Source of the DNA: Actinomycetes bacterium
GTDB lineage: Bacteria; Actinomycetota; Actinomycetes; Propionibacteriales; Nocardioidaceae
Length of the DNA: 64,000 bases
Reading direction: 5' to 3'
NCBI GenBank assembly: GCA_023460975.1
Contig: JAEWOG010000062.1
Location: 1 to 64,000, forward strand
Shown piece after piece: positions 57,080 through 64,000 of the stretch. The notes under the pieces were generated by a model. The model was given only the letters and a program-made list of their open reading frames with translations, had not been told where the DNA came from and did no database searches. A program made the position numbers and the translations under genes. Numbering within the stretch: position 1 is the stretch's first letter; the number at the start of each line of letters is the position of its first letter.

Positions 57080-60000
57080 GCGCTTCGGCGGCGTTGCGGG
57101 CCGCGGTGGACGTCTTCACCCAGCTCGGGTGGAGCGGGGTCAGCCCCGGTGAGGCGGTCGCCCTCCCGCGAGGCACCGACGAGCAGCATCGCCTCGCCCG
57201 CCAAGGCCTCAAGTCGGGCCGCTGGGGCAGGTTCGGCCAGATCGGCGTGAACACGTACGGCTGGATCTCCGACGTCGAGGTGCCCGAGGACATGCTCGCG
57301 CTCTTCGCGGTGCGGGTGGGCATCGATGCCAAGCGCGCGGCCGGCTTCCGGCTGCCCGAGGACCGCGATGCGGTCTTCTTGGTCTTCGCGGAGCGCAGTC
57401 CCGCCTTCGCGGCCGCGTACGCCACCGCTCCTCGCAGCGACGCGTGGCTCGCCGCCCGTCTCGTCGCCCACCACGGGATCGAGATCCCGGACTCGGTGAG
57501 CTATCTGGAGGGATGGTCCTGGTACGCGCGGACCGCGCTGCTCGAGGGGACTGACGCAGATCTGGCCGTCGTGGGCGACCGATTCGTTGACCACGTCCGC
57601 GCGGCGGCCTCGACTCCCATCCCGCCGCGCTCCACGGGGCTGGACGAGGTGTTCGCGCTGGGCCTCGAGAGGGGTCTGCTGTCGCGCGCCGAGGCTCTGG
57701 AGATCGCGTTCTCTGCGCTCGATGCTGCGCATCGTCCTGGGGACAGGGTCGTGTGGCAGGGGCTGCTCGACGGGCAGGTTGGCGTCACCGACGGGGAGTT
57801 GCGCGAGCGCATCGATGCGCTGGTCGCGACGTTCTCCCATGGGGACTCGGCGATCGTCGAGGCGTGGGCGCCGCGTCTGGTGGGTGACGTGCCCGACGAC
57901 CAGCTCGTCGACGTTGTCTCCCTCTCGTTGGTGGTCAAGGCCAAGAAGGCCAGGCGCGCCGTGCTGGCGGCCCTCGCCGCGAGGCCGCGGCCGGGAGCGG
58001 CCGCGTTGGAAGCACTGTGCGCCGCCGTCGCCCCGCTCCTCGACGACAAGGACGCCCCGCTGGCGCGCGCCGCTGCACGCCTGGTGCAGGCGTGGGACTG
58101 GGACGTGGCCCCCGAGCCGACCCCGACCCAGGGGCCGCTCGGGCTGTGGCAGCCGGTGCCGCCCGTGTGGCAGGTGCCGCTCTTCGAGGTGCCTCACGCC
58201 GATCTCGAGTCGCTCGCCGAGGCCACCGCGAGGTTGACGGGTCGCCCTTCAGGCGTCGTCGACGTGCACTCCGAACGATTCCTGGTGCTGGCCAACTCGC
58301 TGGCTCGTACGGACCGCGAGGCGGCTCGTGCGGCCTTGGCCGGCGTGGGGGAGAGCGCCGTGGTGGGGCTGCGCGGCGTCCAGTTCTGGCTGACGCCCCC
58401 CGATGAGTCGCCGCGGTCGACGACGGGACTGATCGCCACCCGCGACGCGCTGGTCTTCGGTGAGCTGGGGGCGCTCCCGACGCTGTTGTCCACCCCGACG
58501 TGGGAGGACCTGCGAATCGACCCAGCCCAGTTGCCGGAGCGTCTGGACGCCCTGGCTGACGCCGGCGTCGATGCCCTCGAACCGGACCTCTTCCTTGCTG
58601 CGACCCGCAGCGATCCGGCGTTGGTGACGCCGCAGACGCTGGCGGCGTTGCGGGCGCGTACCACCGTCCACGTGGTCCTGGGGCAGGAGAGGCGGCAGGC
58701 CGGGCCCCTACTGGCGACCATGCTGGCGGAGCCCGTCGCTGAGCCCGCACTCGTACGCAGCGCTGACTACGGCTGGTGGGACGTGCCCGGCTTCGACCTG
58801 CCCGCGTGGGCGGAGCCGTTCACCGTCGAGGTCGGACAGCGCTGGGCCCGCGCGGACCTGGAGACGTTCCCGCACTGGGGTGACGCGGTGGGCCGGGGCG
58901 TCAGCGGCGACGTGTTCGACAACAGCGTCGGACTGCGGGCCCGGCAGCTGGTGCGGCGAGGATCGCCGTTGAGCCCCGGTCAGGTGGCTGGACTCCTGGC
59001 GGCCCAGGCCAAGCCCCACGAGCGTGCTGCGGACGACGTGGCGACGGCCGTGGACGAGGCGTGGACTCGGGGGCTGTTGCGTGGCGAGGTGGACACGCGC
59101 GACCTCAGCGGCGGCCTGGGTGCGCGGGCGGCCGTCCTGGGCGAGCTCGCGTACGCCGGGATGCTCGCTGTGGTGTGGCCGATGCTGGATGCGTTGGCCG
59201 CCGCCTCGGCTGCGGCCCCGCGCATGCTGCCGGGGACCGCCGACGTGCTCGAACTGATGGACGCGCTGGAGCCCGAAGTGAGCGCTGCGGCCGCGGCCGG
59301 GCTGGCGCCCGCCTCGGCACTCGAGGTGCCCGGAGCCCGCGCGATCGCCGGCCGGTCCGGCACGTCGCGCGCTGTCGCGGCCGCCCGCTCGCTGGTGGGA
59401 AGACTTCCCGCGCCGGGCCCGGCGGCGCCCGAGGCCGAGGCCGATCCGAGAGTGCCTGAGGACTTCGAGCAGGTCTGGGCACCAGTGGCGGAGACCGTGA
59501 TCGACGACGGTGCGCAGTTGCGCGCAGGCTGGGTCGCGGGGCGCGGCGCGGGGCGGATGATGGCTCTCGACATCACCCCGGTCGGCTCGCCGACGCATCA
59601 TCGGGCCGTGGTGCAGTGGATGTACGCGTTGGAGCGAGAGGGCCAGTGCGACGGTGTCACGTGGCGCGACGGTGAGGAACCGGCCGACGGCGAGCGGGCG
59701 TACCTGCGCTGGGACGTCGAGTCGCAGGCTCTGGTCAGTGCTCCGGAGCGCAACTGGCGGGGCGGCACGAACGGTCCGCTGGAGGGCCCGGGCACGCCGC
59801 TGACCAGTTCGATGGTGGCCGCCATCCTCACGGCCCTGTGCCACGAGAGGGGCGATGCCCGATACCTGGTCGCTCATCTGGTGACGCGGCGCGTCATCGG
59901 CCCGGGCAATGTCCGCCTCGCCATCCGTGGGCTGCTGGTCTCGCCCGATGTGAGCCCCGCCAAGATGGTGCTCCAGATGGAGCAGAACGCCTCCGCCCTG

Positions 60001-60252
60001 GCCGTCCTCTGGCCGGTGTTGACCGAATCGGTCGCGCACGCGGCCACCCTGGACAAGGTGCCGTCCTGGCTCAACCGCGTCCTGGACGTCGCGCTGCTCC
60101 ACGTCGATCACCTGCGTGAGGCGGGTCGGCGTGGGCTGTTGGGTGAGGCCGCCGAGTGGCCAGGCCTCGCTGAGATCGCGGCGCGCAAGGGCAGCAGTGC
60201 GGCGCTGCGCAAGGCCCGGGAACTGCTGGAGTTGCTTGCCCAGAGCGCCTGA
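57076..60252 (+). CDS. Large helical protein (DUF6493-like) coupled to the SWIM protein
   Basis: The 1058 residues have no signal peptide, membrane segment, Walker motif or nuclease motif that I can see. The composition is Ala/Leu-rich with many helical repeats (for example VVKAKKARRAVLAALAARPRPGA), suggestive of a HEAT-like scaffold, and a C-terminal beta-containing region (MMALDITPVGSPTHHRAVVQWMY). It resembles the DUF6493 family that accompanies SWIM proteins in actinobacteria, from memory. GTG 57076 overlaps the SWIM stop (GTGA). A complex between the two products is likely. Confidence 0.75.
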   Translation: MSASAALRAAVDVFTQLGWSGVSPGEAVALPRGTDEQHRLARQGLKSGRWGRFGQIGVNTYGWISDVEVPEDMLALFAVRVGIDAKRAAGFRLPEDRDAVFLVFAERSPAFAAAYATAPRSDAWLAARLVAHHGIEIPDSVSYLEGWSWYARTALLEGTDADLAVVGDRFVDHVRAAASTPIPPRSTGLDEVFALGLERGLLSRAEALEIAFSALDAAHRPGDRVVWQGLLDGQVGVTDGELRERIDALVATFSHGDSAIVEAWAPRLVGDVPDDQLVDVVSLSLVVKAKKARRAVLAALAARPRPGAAALEALCAAVAPLLDDKDAPLARAAARLVQAWDWDVAPEPTPTQGPLGLWQPVPPVWQVPLFEVPHADLESLAEATARLTGRPSGVVDVHSERFLVLANSLARTDREAARAALAGVGESAVVGLRGVQFWLTPPDESPRSTTGLIATRDALVFGELGALPTLLSTPTWEDLRIDPAQLPERLDALADAGVDALEPDLFLAATRSDPALVTPQTLAALRARTTVHVVLGQERRQAGPLLATMLAEPVAEPALVRSADYGWWDVPGFDLPAWAEPFTVEVGQRWARADLETFPHWGDAVGRGVSGDVFDNSVGLRARQLVRRGSPLSPGQVAGLLAAQAKPHERAADDVATAVDEAWTRGLLRGEVDTRDLSGGLGARAAVLGELAYAGMLAVVWPMLDALAAASAAAPRMLPGTADVLELMDALEPEVSAAAAAGLAPASALEVPGARAIAGRSGTSRAVAAARSLVGRLPAPGPAAPEAEADPRVPEDFEQVWAPVAETVIDDGAQLRAGWVAGRGAGRMMALDITPVGSPTHHRAVVQWMYALEREGQCDGVTWRDGEEPADGERAYLRWDVESQALVSAPERNWRGGTNGPLEGPGTPLTSSMVAAILTALCHERGDARYLVAHLVTRRVIGPGNVRLAIRGLLVSPDVSPAKMVLQMEQNASALAVLWPVLTESVAHAATLDKVPSWLNRVLDVALLHVDHLREAGRRGLLGEAAEWPGLAEIAARKGSSAALRKARELLELLAQSA

Positions 60253-60267
60253 TGCGGCCGCGGCACC

Positions 60268-60353
60268 AGTGACCATCTGGTCACTTCTGTCGATTCGTGA
60301 TGCGTACGGGAGATGCGGGACGTGTGTGGCGTGTGTGACGAATGAGGCGTCAC
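60268..60353. promoter_or_regulatory. Two GTGAC-type inverted repeats upstream of the transglycosylase-like gene
   Basis: AGTGACCATCTGGTCACT (60268-60285) is an 18-base palindrome with a 2-base centre, just after the 1058-residue gene. A second pair, GTGACG (60335-60340) and CGTCAC (60348-60353), lies 50 bases downstream. They share GTGAC/GTCAC ends. One may be a terminator and the other an operator. No gene lies in 60253-60484. Confidence 0.5.
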
Positions 60354-60484
60354 CGGTGTCCCCAAAGTTGTGCGGACTCGCGGGTGGTGTTGCAAGGTGG
60401 AGGCCTCGCCCAGTCCCGGGCCGGTCAGCCCCGGGACGCCCCCGAGGGCGATCGTCCCCCGTTGCCTCACCCCCTGGTCACCCT

Positions 60485-61129
60485 GTGCCGAAACCCGAGA
60501 AGTACGCCCCCAAGCACCGCGCCCCCGGTCGCCACAAGGCCGTGCCGTCGCGCCGTACCCGCGCCGTGCGGGCCGGTGTGGCGCTGGGTGGACTCGCAGC
60601 CGTGGTCACCGGGTTCGCCGTGACTCAGGGCGTCGTCGCGGGCACCCCGACCACGCCCACCGCCCCGATCATGACGCCGCTGGCCCAGGGAACGCTCTCC
60701 GCGGCCGAACTCGAGCGCCGCGGCGCGCCCGTCGTCTCCCGCTCGGACCGACGCGGCGAGATCGACCAGACCAAGGCGGCCGCGCTCTCGGTCACCCAGG
60801 GCGTCGCCGTGACGCGTACGGAGAACCTCTCGACCGGCGATCCGCGCGACGTGGCCCGGGTGCTGCTGCGCGAGTACGGCTTCGCGGCCTCCCAGTTCGA
60901 CTGCCTCGACTCGCTGTGGGTCAGTGAGTCCGGTTGGCGCGTGGACGCGGACAACCCCAGCTCGTCGGCGTACGGAATCCCGCAGGCACTCACCGCGACC
61001 CACGACATGCCCGAGGGCTACATGACCTCCGCCGAGGTGCAGATCCGCTGGGGCCTGGACTACATCCGCAGCCGGTACGGCAGCCCCTGCTCGGCGTGGT
61101 CGTTCAAGAGTTCGCGCGGATGGTACTGA
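60485..61129 (+). CDS. Secreted lytic-transglycosylase-like protein
   Basis: The 214 residues have a basic N-terminus, a membrane or signal helix (AGVALGGLAAVVTGFAVTQG), a linker and a C-terminal domain with CLDSLWVSESGWRVDADNPSSSAYGIPQAL and QIRWGLDYIRSRYGSPCSAW. This ESGWR...NPSSSAYGIPQ pattern belongs to SLT/APF-type wall-lytic domains common in actinobacteria, with Glu in SESGW as likely catalytic residue and two Cys for a disulfide. GTG at 60485 is the best start though no ribosome site is clear. It probably remodels peptidoglycan. Confidence 0.85.
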   Translation: MPKPEKYAPKHRAPGRHKAVPSRRTRAVRAGVALGGLAAVVTGFAVTQGVVAGTPTTPTAPIMTPLAQGTLSAAELERRGAPVVSRSDRRGEIDQTKAAALSVTQGVAVTRTENLSTGDPRDVARVLLREYGFAASQFDCLDSLWVSESGWRVDADNPSSSAYGIPQALTATHDMPEGYMTSAEVQIRWGLDYIRSRYGSPCSAWSFKSSRGWY

Positions 61130-61142
61130 CCGGAGGCAGGCA

Positions 61143-62303
61143 GTGAGCAGAGTCGTTCGGCGCCTGCTCGCACTCGCCCTGGGCCTCGTTGCCGTGTCCG
61201 GCCTGGCCTTCGTGGGCGCCTCGTGGGCGCATGTCCCCGCGCCACCCACGCTGGCTCGGCTGCTGACCACGGATCCGTCCGAACAGGGCGCCCTGTTTGC
61301 CGGCCGTGAGGTCGAGAACGCGGGAGCCGTACGGGCGCTGCCCGTCGCCGCAGAGCCCGTGATGCCGCAGGACGTGGCGTGGAAGGGGGAGCGCGTCGCC
61401 GTGGCCGACTTCCTCGCCACCACGCACACCCTGGCGCTCGTCGTGCTGCGCGAGGGCGAGATCCACGCGGAGTGGTACGCCGACGGGCTGGGCCCCGCGG
61501 ACCGGCTCTCTTCGTGGTCCGTCGCGAAGTCGGTGGTCTCGCTGCTCGCCGGACAGGCCATCGGTGACGGTCTGCTGAGCGAGGACGACCTCCTGGTCGA
61601 CGTGCTGCCCGAGCTGCGCACCGGCGGTGAGTACGACCAGATCACCGTCAAGGACCTGCTCGACATGAGCTCTGGTGTCGCCGTCGCCGAGAACTACCGC
61701 GAGTGGTGGCCCTTCACGGGCACCGCACGCCTGTTCCTGACCACCGACCTCGACGGGTTCCTGGCCGATCACCGCGAGCTCGTCTTCACCCCCGGCGAGA
61801 AGGCCGACTATCGCAGCGTCGACACGCAGCTGCTCGGTGCGGTGGTGGCGAAGGTGCGCGGGGAGAACCTCGCGACGCTGCTCGGCCGCGACCTGTGGGG
61901 GCCCATCGGCGCCGAGACCACGGCGCTGTGGAACACCGACCGGGTGAGCGGGACCGAGAAGGCCTTCTGCTGCCTCAACGCCACCGCGCGCGACTTCGCC
62001 CGCATCGGCCAACTCGTGCTCGACGAGGGCCGCGTCGAGGCGCGCCAGGTCGTGCCGCAGGAGTGGATCGAGCGGATCAGCACTCCCAGCGCGGAGATGG
62101 GCGAGAACGGCTACTCCGCGCAGTGGTGGCACTGGGCCGGCGGGTCGGGAGACTTCTCGGCCCTGGGCATCCACGGCCAGTACGTGTTCGTCGACCCTGC
62201 GACCAGCACCGTCATCGTCAAGCTCTCCGACCACGGCACCGAGCAGGACGAGAGCGAGACCTTCGCCGCCCTGCGGCAGATCGCCGCGGCCGGCGCGCCC
62301 TGA
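61143..62303 (+). CDS. Serine hydrolase of the beta-lactamase/class C PBP family
   Basis: The 386 residues have an N-terminal membrane anchor or signal (LLALALGLVAVSGLAFVGAS) and the SxxK motif SVAK at 126-129 with nucleophile Ser126, then DYRSVDTQLLG supplying the Tyr motif and HGQYVFVDP in place of the KTG region. Such secreted esterase/peptidase-like proteins have varied substrates. GGAGG precedes the GTG at 61143; only 13 bases separate it from the transglycosylase-like gene, so the two are probably co-transcribed. Confidence 0.88.
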   Translation: MSRVVRRLLALALGLVAVSGLAFVGASWAHVPAPPTLARLLTTDPSEQGALFAGREVENAGAVRALPVAAEPVMPQDVAWKGERVAVADFLATTHTLALVVLREGEIHAEWYADGLGPADRLSSWSVAKSVVSLLAGQAIGDGLLSEDDLLVDVLPELRTGGEYDQITVKDLLDMSSGVAVAENYREWWPFTGTARLFLTTDLDGFLADHRELVFTPGEKADYRSVDTQLLGAVVAKVRGENLATLLGRDLWGPIGAETTALWNTDRVSGTEKAFCCLNATARDFARIGQLVLDEGRVEARQVVPQEWIERISTPSAEMGENGYSAQWWHWAGGSGDFSALGIHGQYVFVDPATSTVIVKLSDHGTEQDESETFAALRQIAAAGAP

Positions 62304-62309
62304 GCCGCC

Positions 62310-63071
62310 TCAGGTTCCCGGGCGGCACTCGCTGAGGGTCTCGTACGCCTCGAGCAGGCTGGGTCCGTACCAGGTGATCAGGCGCCCCTCGAGCAGGTGC
62401 GTGGGCAGCCGGAACGCCTCCGGCCCGTCGGCGGGGCCGAACTCGTACGGCTCGTCGGGCAGCAGCACCACGCCGGGGCGCCGGCCTTCGATGTCGGACA
62501 CCGTCACGCGTGGATAGCGCTCGGCGTGGTCCGCGAAGACGTTCGGCAGGCCGACGCGCGCCAGCAGGTCCCCGGTGAACGTGTCGCGGCCCACCACCAT
62601 CCACGGATCGCGCCAGATCGCCGTGGCCGTCGTGGCGCGCACCGGGGGCAGGTCGCCGCACCACAGCGCCCGCGAGCGGGACAACCAGTCGGGCCGCGGC
62701 CAGCGCAGCACGACGTCGAAGAGGCGCTCCATCGACGCGATCGCGTCCGGGACGGACTCGATGTCAGTGACCCACACCGACACCCCGGCCTCGCGCAGCC
62801 GGCGTACGTCGAGCTCGCGGTTCTCCTCCTTGGTGGCGATGACCACGTCGGGCCTCAGGGCACTGATCGCCGCCAGGTCGGGGTTCTTGGTGCCCCGCAC
62901 CCGGGTGACGTCGAGGTCGGCCGGGTGGGTGCACCAGTCCGTGACTCCCACCAACGCCGTACGGTCCACACTGGCAACGGCCTCGGTGAGTGAGGGCACC
63001 AGGCACACCACGCGGCTCACCCGGTCGGGGAGGCGAACGGCGGCGTCGAGGTCGTCGTACTCCGTGCGCAC
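62310..63071 (-). CDS. Helical-backbone metal receptor-like protein (BtuF/TroA-like)
   Basis: The 253-residue protein resembles periplasmic-binding proteins for B12/Fe: RVVCLVPSLTEAV, GVTDWCTHPADL, KNPDLAAISALRPDVVIATKEEN and GDLLARVGLPNVFAD. However it has no signal peptide or lipobox, so it appears cytosolic. Actinobacteria often have such non-exported copies of unknown role. It is divergent from the rhomboid gene with overlapping promoters and convergent with the serine hydrolase, whose stop is 7 bases away. Confidence 0.85.
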   Translation of the reverse strand: MRTEYDDLDAAVRLPDRVSRVVCLVPSLTEAVASVDRTALVGVTDWCTHPADLDVTRVRGTKNPDLAAISALRPDVVIATKEENRELDVRRLREAGVSVWVTDIESVPDAIASMERLFDVVLRWPRPDWLSRSRALWCGDLPPVRATTATAIWRDPWMVVGRDTFTGDLLARVGLPNVFADHAERYPRVTVSDIEGRRPGVVLLPDEPYEFGPADGPEAFRLPTHLLEGRLITWYGPSLLEAYETLSECRPGT

Positions 63072-63093
63072 GGCGCCACCCTACGCTGGGGGC
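63072..63093. promoter_or_regulatory. Overlapping divergent leaderless promoters
   Basis: Only 22 bases separate the two start codons. The minus-strand -10 TAGGGT (63078-63083) is 6 bases from GTG 63071, and the plus-strand -10 TACGCT (63082-63087) is 6 bases from ATG 63094. The hexamers share two base pairs, so the promoters cannot be used at once. Confidence 0.65.
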
Positions 63094-63696
63094 ATGTCGC
63101 TCGAACCGCGCTCCGAGACCCGCTCGCGTGCCGCCGTCGCCGCCACCTGGATCGGCTCTTTCGTCGCACTGCTGTGGGTGATCGAACTCATCGACACGGG
63201 GCTGTCCCACCGCCTCGACGCGCACGGCATCGAGCCGTTGGGGGCCGACGGGCTGACCGGGATCGTGTGGGCGCCGCTGCTGCACGCCGGCTGGGGGCAC
63301 CTGGTGAGCAACACCGGCCCGCTGCTGGTGCTGGGCTTCCTGCTGCTCATGTCAGGGGTGCGCGAGTGGCTGCGCGTGACCGCGATCGTGTGGGTCGTCG
63401 GCGGCCTCGGAACATGGCTGGTGGGTGGGGCGAACACCATCCACCTCGGCGCGTCCGGGCTGGTGTTCGGGTGGCTCGCCAACCTGATGGTCCGCGGCTT
63501 CTTCACCCGGCACTTCGGGCAGGTCGCGCTGGGGGTGGTCGTCGCGCTCGCCTACGGCAGCGTCCTGTGGGGCGTGCTGCCCACCACGCCCGGGGTGTCG
63601 TGGCAGGGCCACTTGTTCGGGGCGCTGGGCGGCGTCCTGGCCGCGTGGCTCGCGGCCAGGGAGGCCTCGCAGGATCAGACGTTGCGCCGGTACTGA
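63094..63696 (+). CDS. Rhomboid-family intramembrane serine protease
   Basis: The 200 residues have six helices with His69/Asn73 in WGHLVSN, the nucleophile Ser121 in HLGASGLVFGW and catalytic His173 in WQGHLFGALGG. Rhomboids cleave membrane proteins within the bilayer. The substrate is unknown. The ATG at 63094 is 6 bases after TACGCT. Its 3' end overlaps the convergent icmF gene by 22 bases. Confidence 0.93.
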   Translation: MSLEPRSETRSRAAVAATWIGSFVALLWVIELIDTGLSHRLDAHGIEPLGADGLTGIVWAPLLHAGWGHLVSNTGPLLVLGFLLLMSGVREWLRVTAIVWVVGGLGTWLVGGANTIHLGASGLVFGWLANLMVRGFFTRHFGQVALGVVVALAYGSVLWGVLPTTPGVSWQGHLFGALGGVLAAWLAAREASQDQTLRRY

Positions 63697-64000
63697 CCGC
63701 CCACCTCGAAGAACGCGTCGGTGACCTGCTGCAACGAGCAGACCCTGGCCGCGTCCATGAGGACCGCGAAGACGTTCTCGCCGGACACCGCAGCGTCCTT
63801 GAGTCGGGCGAGCGCCTCCTTCGCCTCGGCGGAGTGGGTGCCCTGGAAGGAGCGGACCCGCTCGAGTTGCGAGGACTTCTCCTCCTCGGTGGCGCGGGCG
63901 AGTTCGATCTCGACCGGCTCCGCGTCGTCGGCGTGCGGGTTGAGGAAGGTGTTGACGCCGATGATGGGCAGCGAGCCGTCGTGCTTGCGGTGCTCGTAGA
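63675..64000 (-). CDS. icmF: Fused isobutyryl-CoA/methylmalonyl-CoA mutase family, C-terminal end (partial)
   Basis: The minus strand encodes YEHRKHDGSLPIIGVNTFLN, then a stretch with EPVEIELARATEEEKSSQLE, and ends with FFEVGGQYRRNV. This is the C-terminus of the large IcmF-type B12-dependent acyl-CoA mutase, where GGQYRRNM-like ends are typical. The gene continues beyond the window. Enzymes of this kind interconvert isobutyryl- and butyryl-CoA and carry a built-in GTPase chaperone, not visible here. Confidence 0.85.
   Translation of the reverse strand, partial: YEHRKHDGSLPIIGVNTFLNPHADDAEPVEIELARATEEEKSSQLERVRSFQGTHSAEAKEALARLKDAAVSGENVFAVLMDAARVCSLQQVTDAFFEVGGQYRRNV

Noticed and set aside
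60268..60285. CRP/Cmr binding site
   Set aside because: The consensus needs TGTGA-N6-TCACA; here the TGA and TCA half-sites are two bases too far apart.

Overview
The window is a high-GC actinobacterial chromosome segment. It carries myo-inositol-phosphate synthase and mycothiol S-conjugate amidase (mycothiol metabolism), a PIN-PhoH fusion protein, a DUF222-HNH protein under a mycobacterial-type LexA box, and many genes that start with GTG directly at the inferred transcription start. Gene content and the dispersed GGTTTCGACAGGCTCAACC-type repeat suggest a Nocardioides-like member of the Nocardioidaceae; this assignment is from memory of family traits and was not tested by search. The first 40 bases are G/C homopolymers, and ino1 has a one-base deletion nearby, so the left edge may be a contig end of poor quality.

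Layout. (1) 0.05-9.6 kb: ino1, its PadR neighbour, class A PBP (ponA), a polytopic GT87-like membrane protein, an alanine-racemase-fold protein, a FemX/MurM-type aminoacyltransferase, endonuclease IV and a membrane Ser/Thr kinase. This is largely a cell-envelope block. (2) 9.8-20.4 kb: rpsF-ssb-rpsR-rplI, a lipoprotein, a 1550-residue secreted subtilase, a MATE exporter and dnaB, preceded by a DnaA-box cluster. Regions 1 and 2 recall the ino1-padR-ponA1-rpsF-ssb-rpsR-rplI-dnaB order near the mycobacterial origin. (3) 20.4-25.1 kb: an accessory or decaying zone with a gene remnant, an internally deleted P-loop protein, an SOS-controlled DUF222-HNH protein, a 47-bp palindrome, an AbiEi-like/DUF559 protein and dispersed repeats. 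(4) 25.1-33.9 kb: msrA, metB, DUF202, an orphan MutL/GlmL-like ATPase, an AI-2E-type membrane protein, ilvA, greA, a DUF4307 protein, mca and a small membrane protein. The metB-greA-DUF4307-mca order, with hemolysin III, cis-prenyltransferase and phoH further on, recalls the M. tuberculosis Rv1079-Rv1095 interval. (5) 33.9-47 kb: TetR, a secreted PKD protein, two CNNM/CBS proteins, and a TetR-regulated export cluster of two YhgE/Pip proteins and an MMPL protein. (6) 47-55.4 kb: hemolysin III, a cis-prenyltransferase, a 41-residue ORF, a large LuxR-type ATPase regulator, two tandem META-like secreted proteins and phoH. (7) 55.4-64 kb: a dense repeat cluster, a SWIM zinc-finger/1058-residue protein pair, a transglycosylase-like protein, a serine hydrolase, a metal-receptor-like protein, a rhomboid protease and the C-terminus of IcmF.

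A strong recurring signal is a TANNNT hexamer 6 or 7 nt upstream of an ATG/GTG start, seen at 18 genes. It marks leaderless transcripts and fixes many start codons. The least explained parts are the SWIM plus 1058-residue pair, the MMPL protein with a C-terminal ABC-like domain lacking a P-loop, the perfect inverted repeats at 24.0 and 39.1 kb, and the repeat family with compensatory changes. No CRISPR array, tRNA, rRNA, prophage or insertion sequence was seen.
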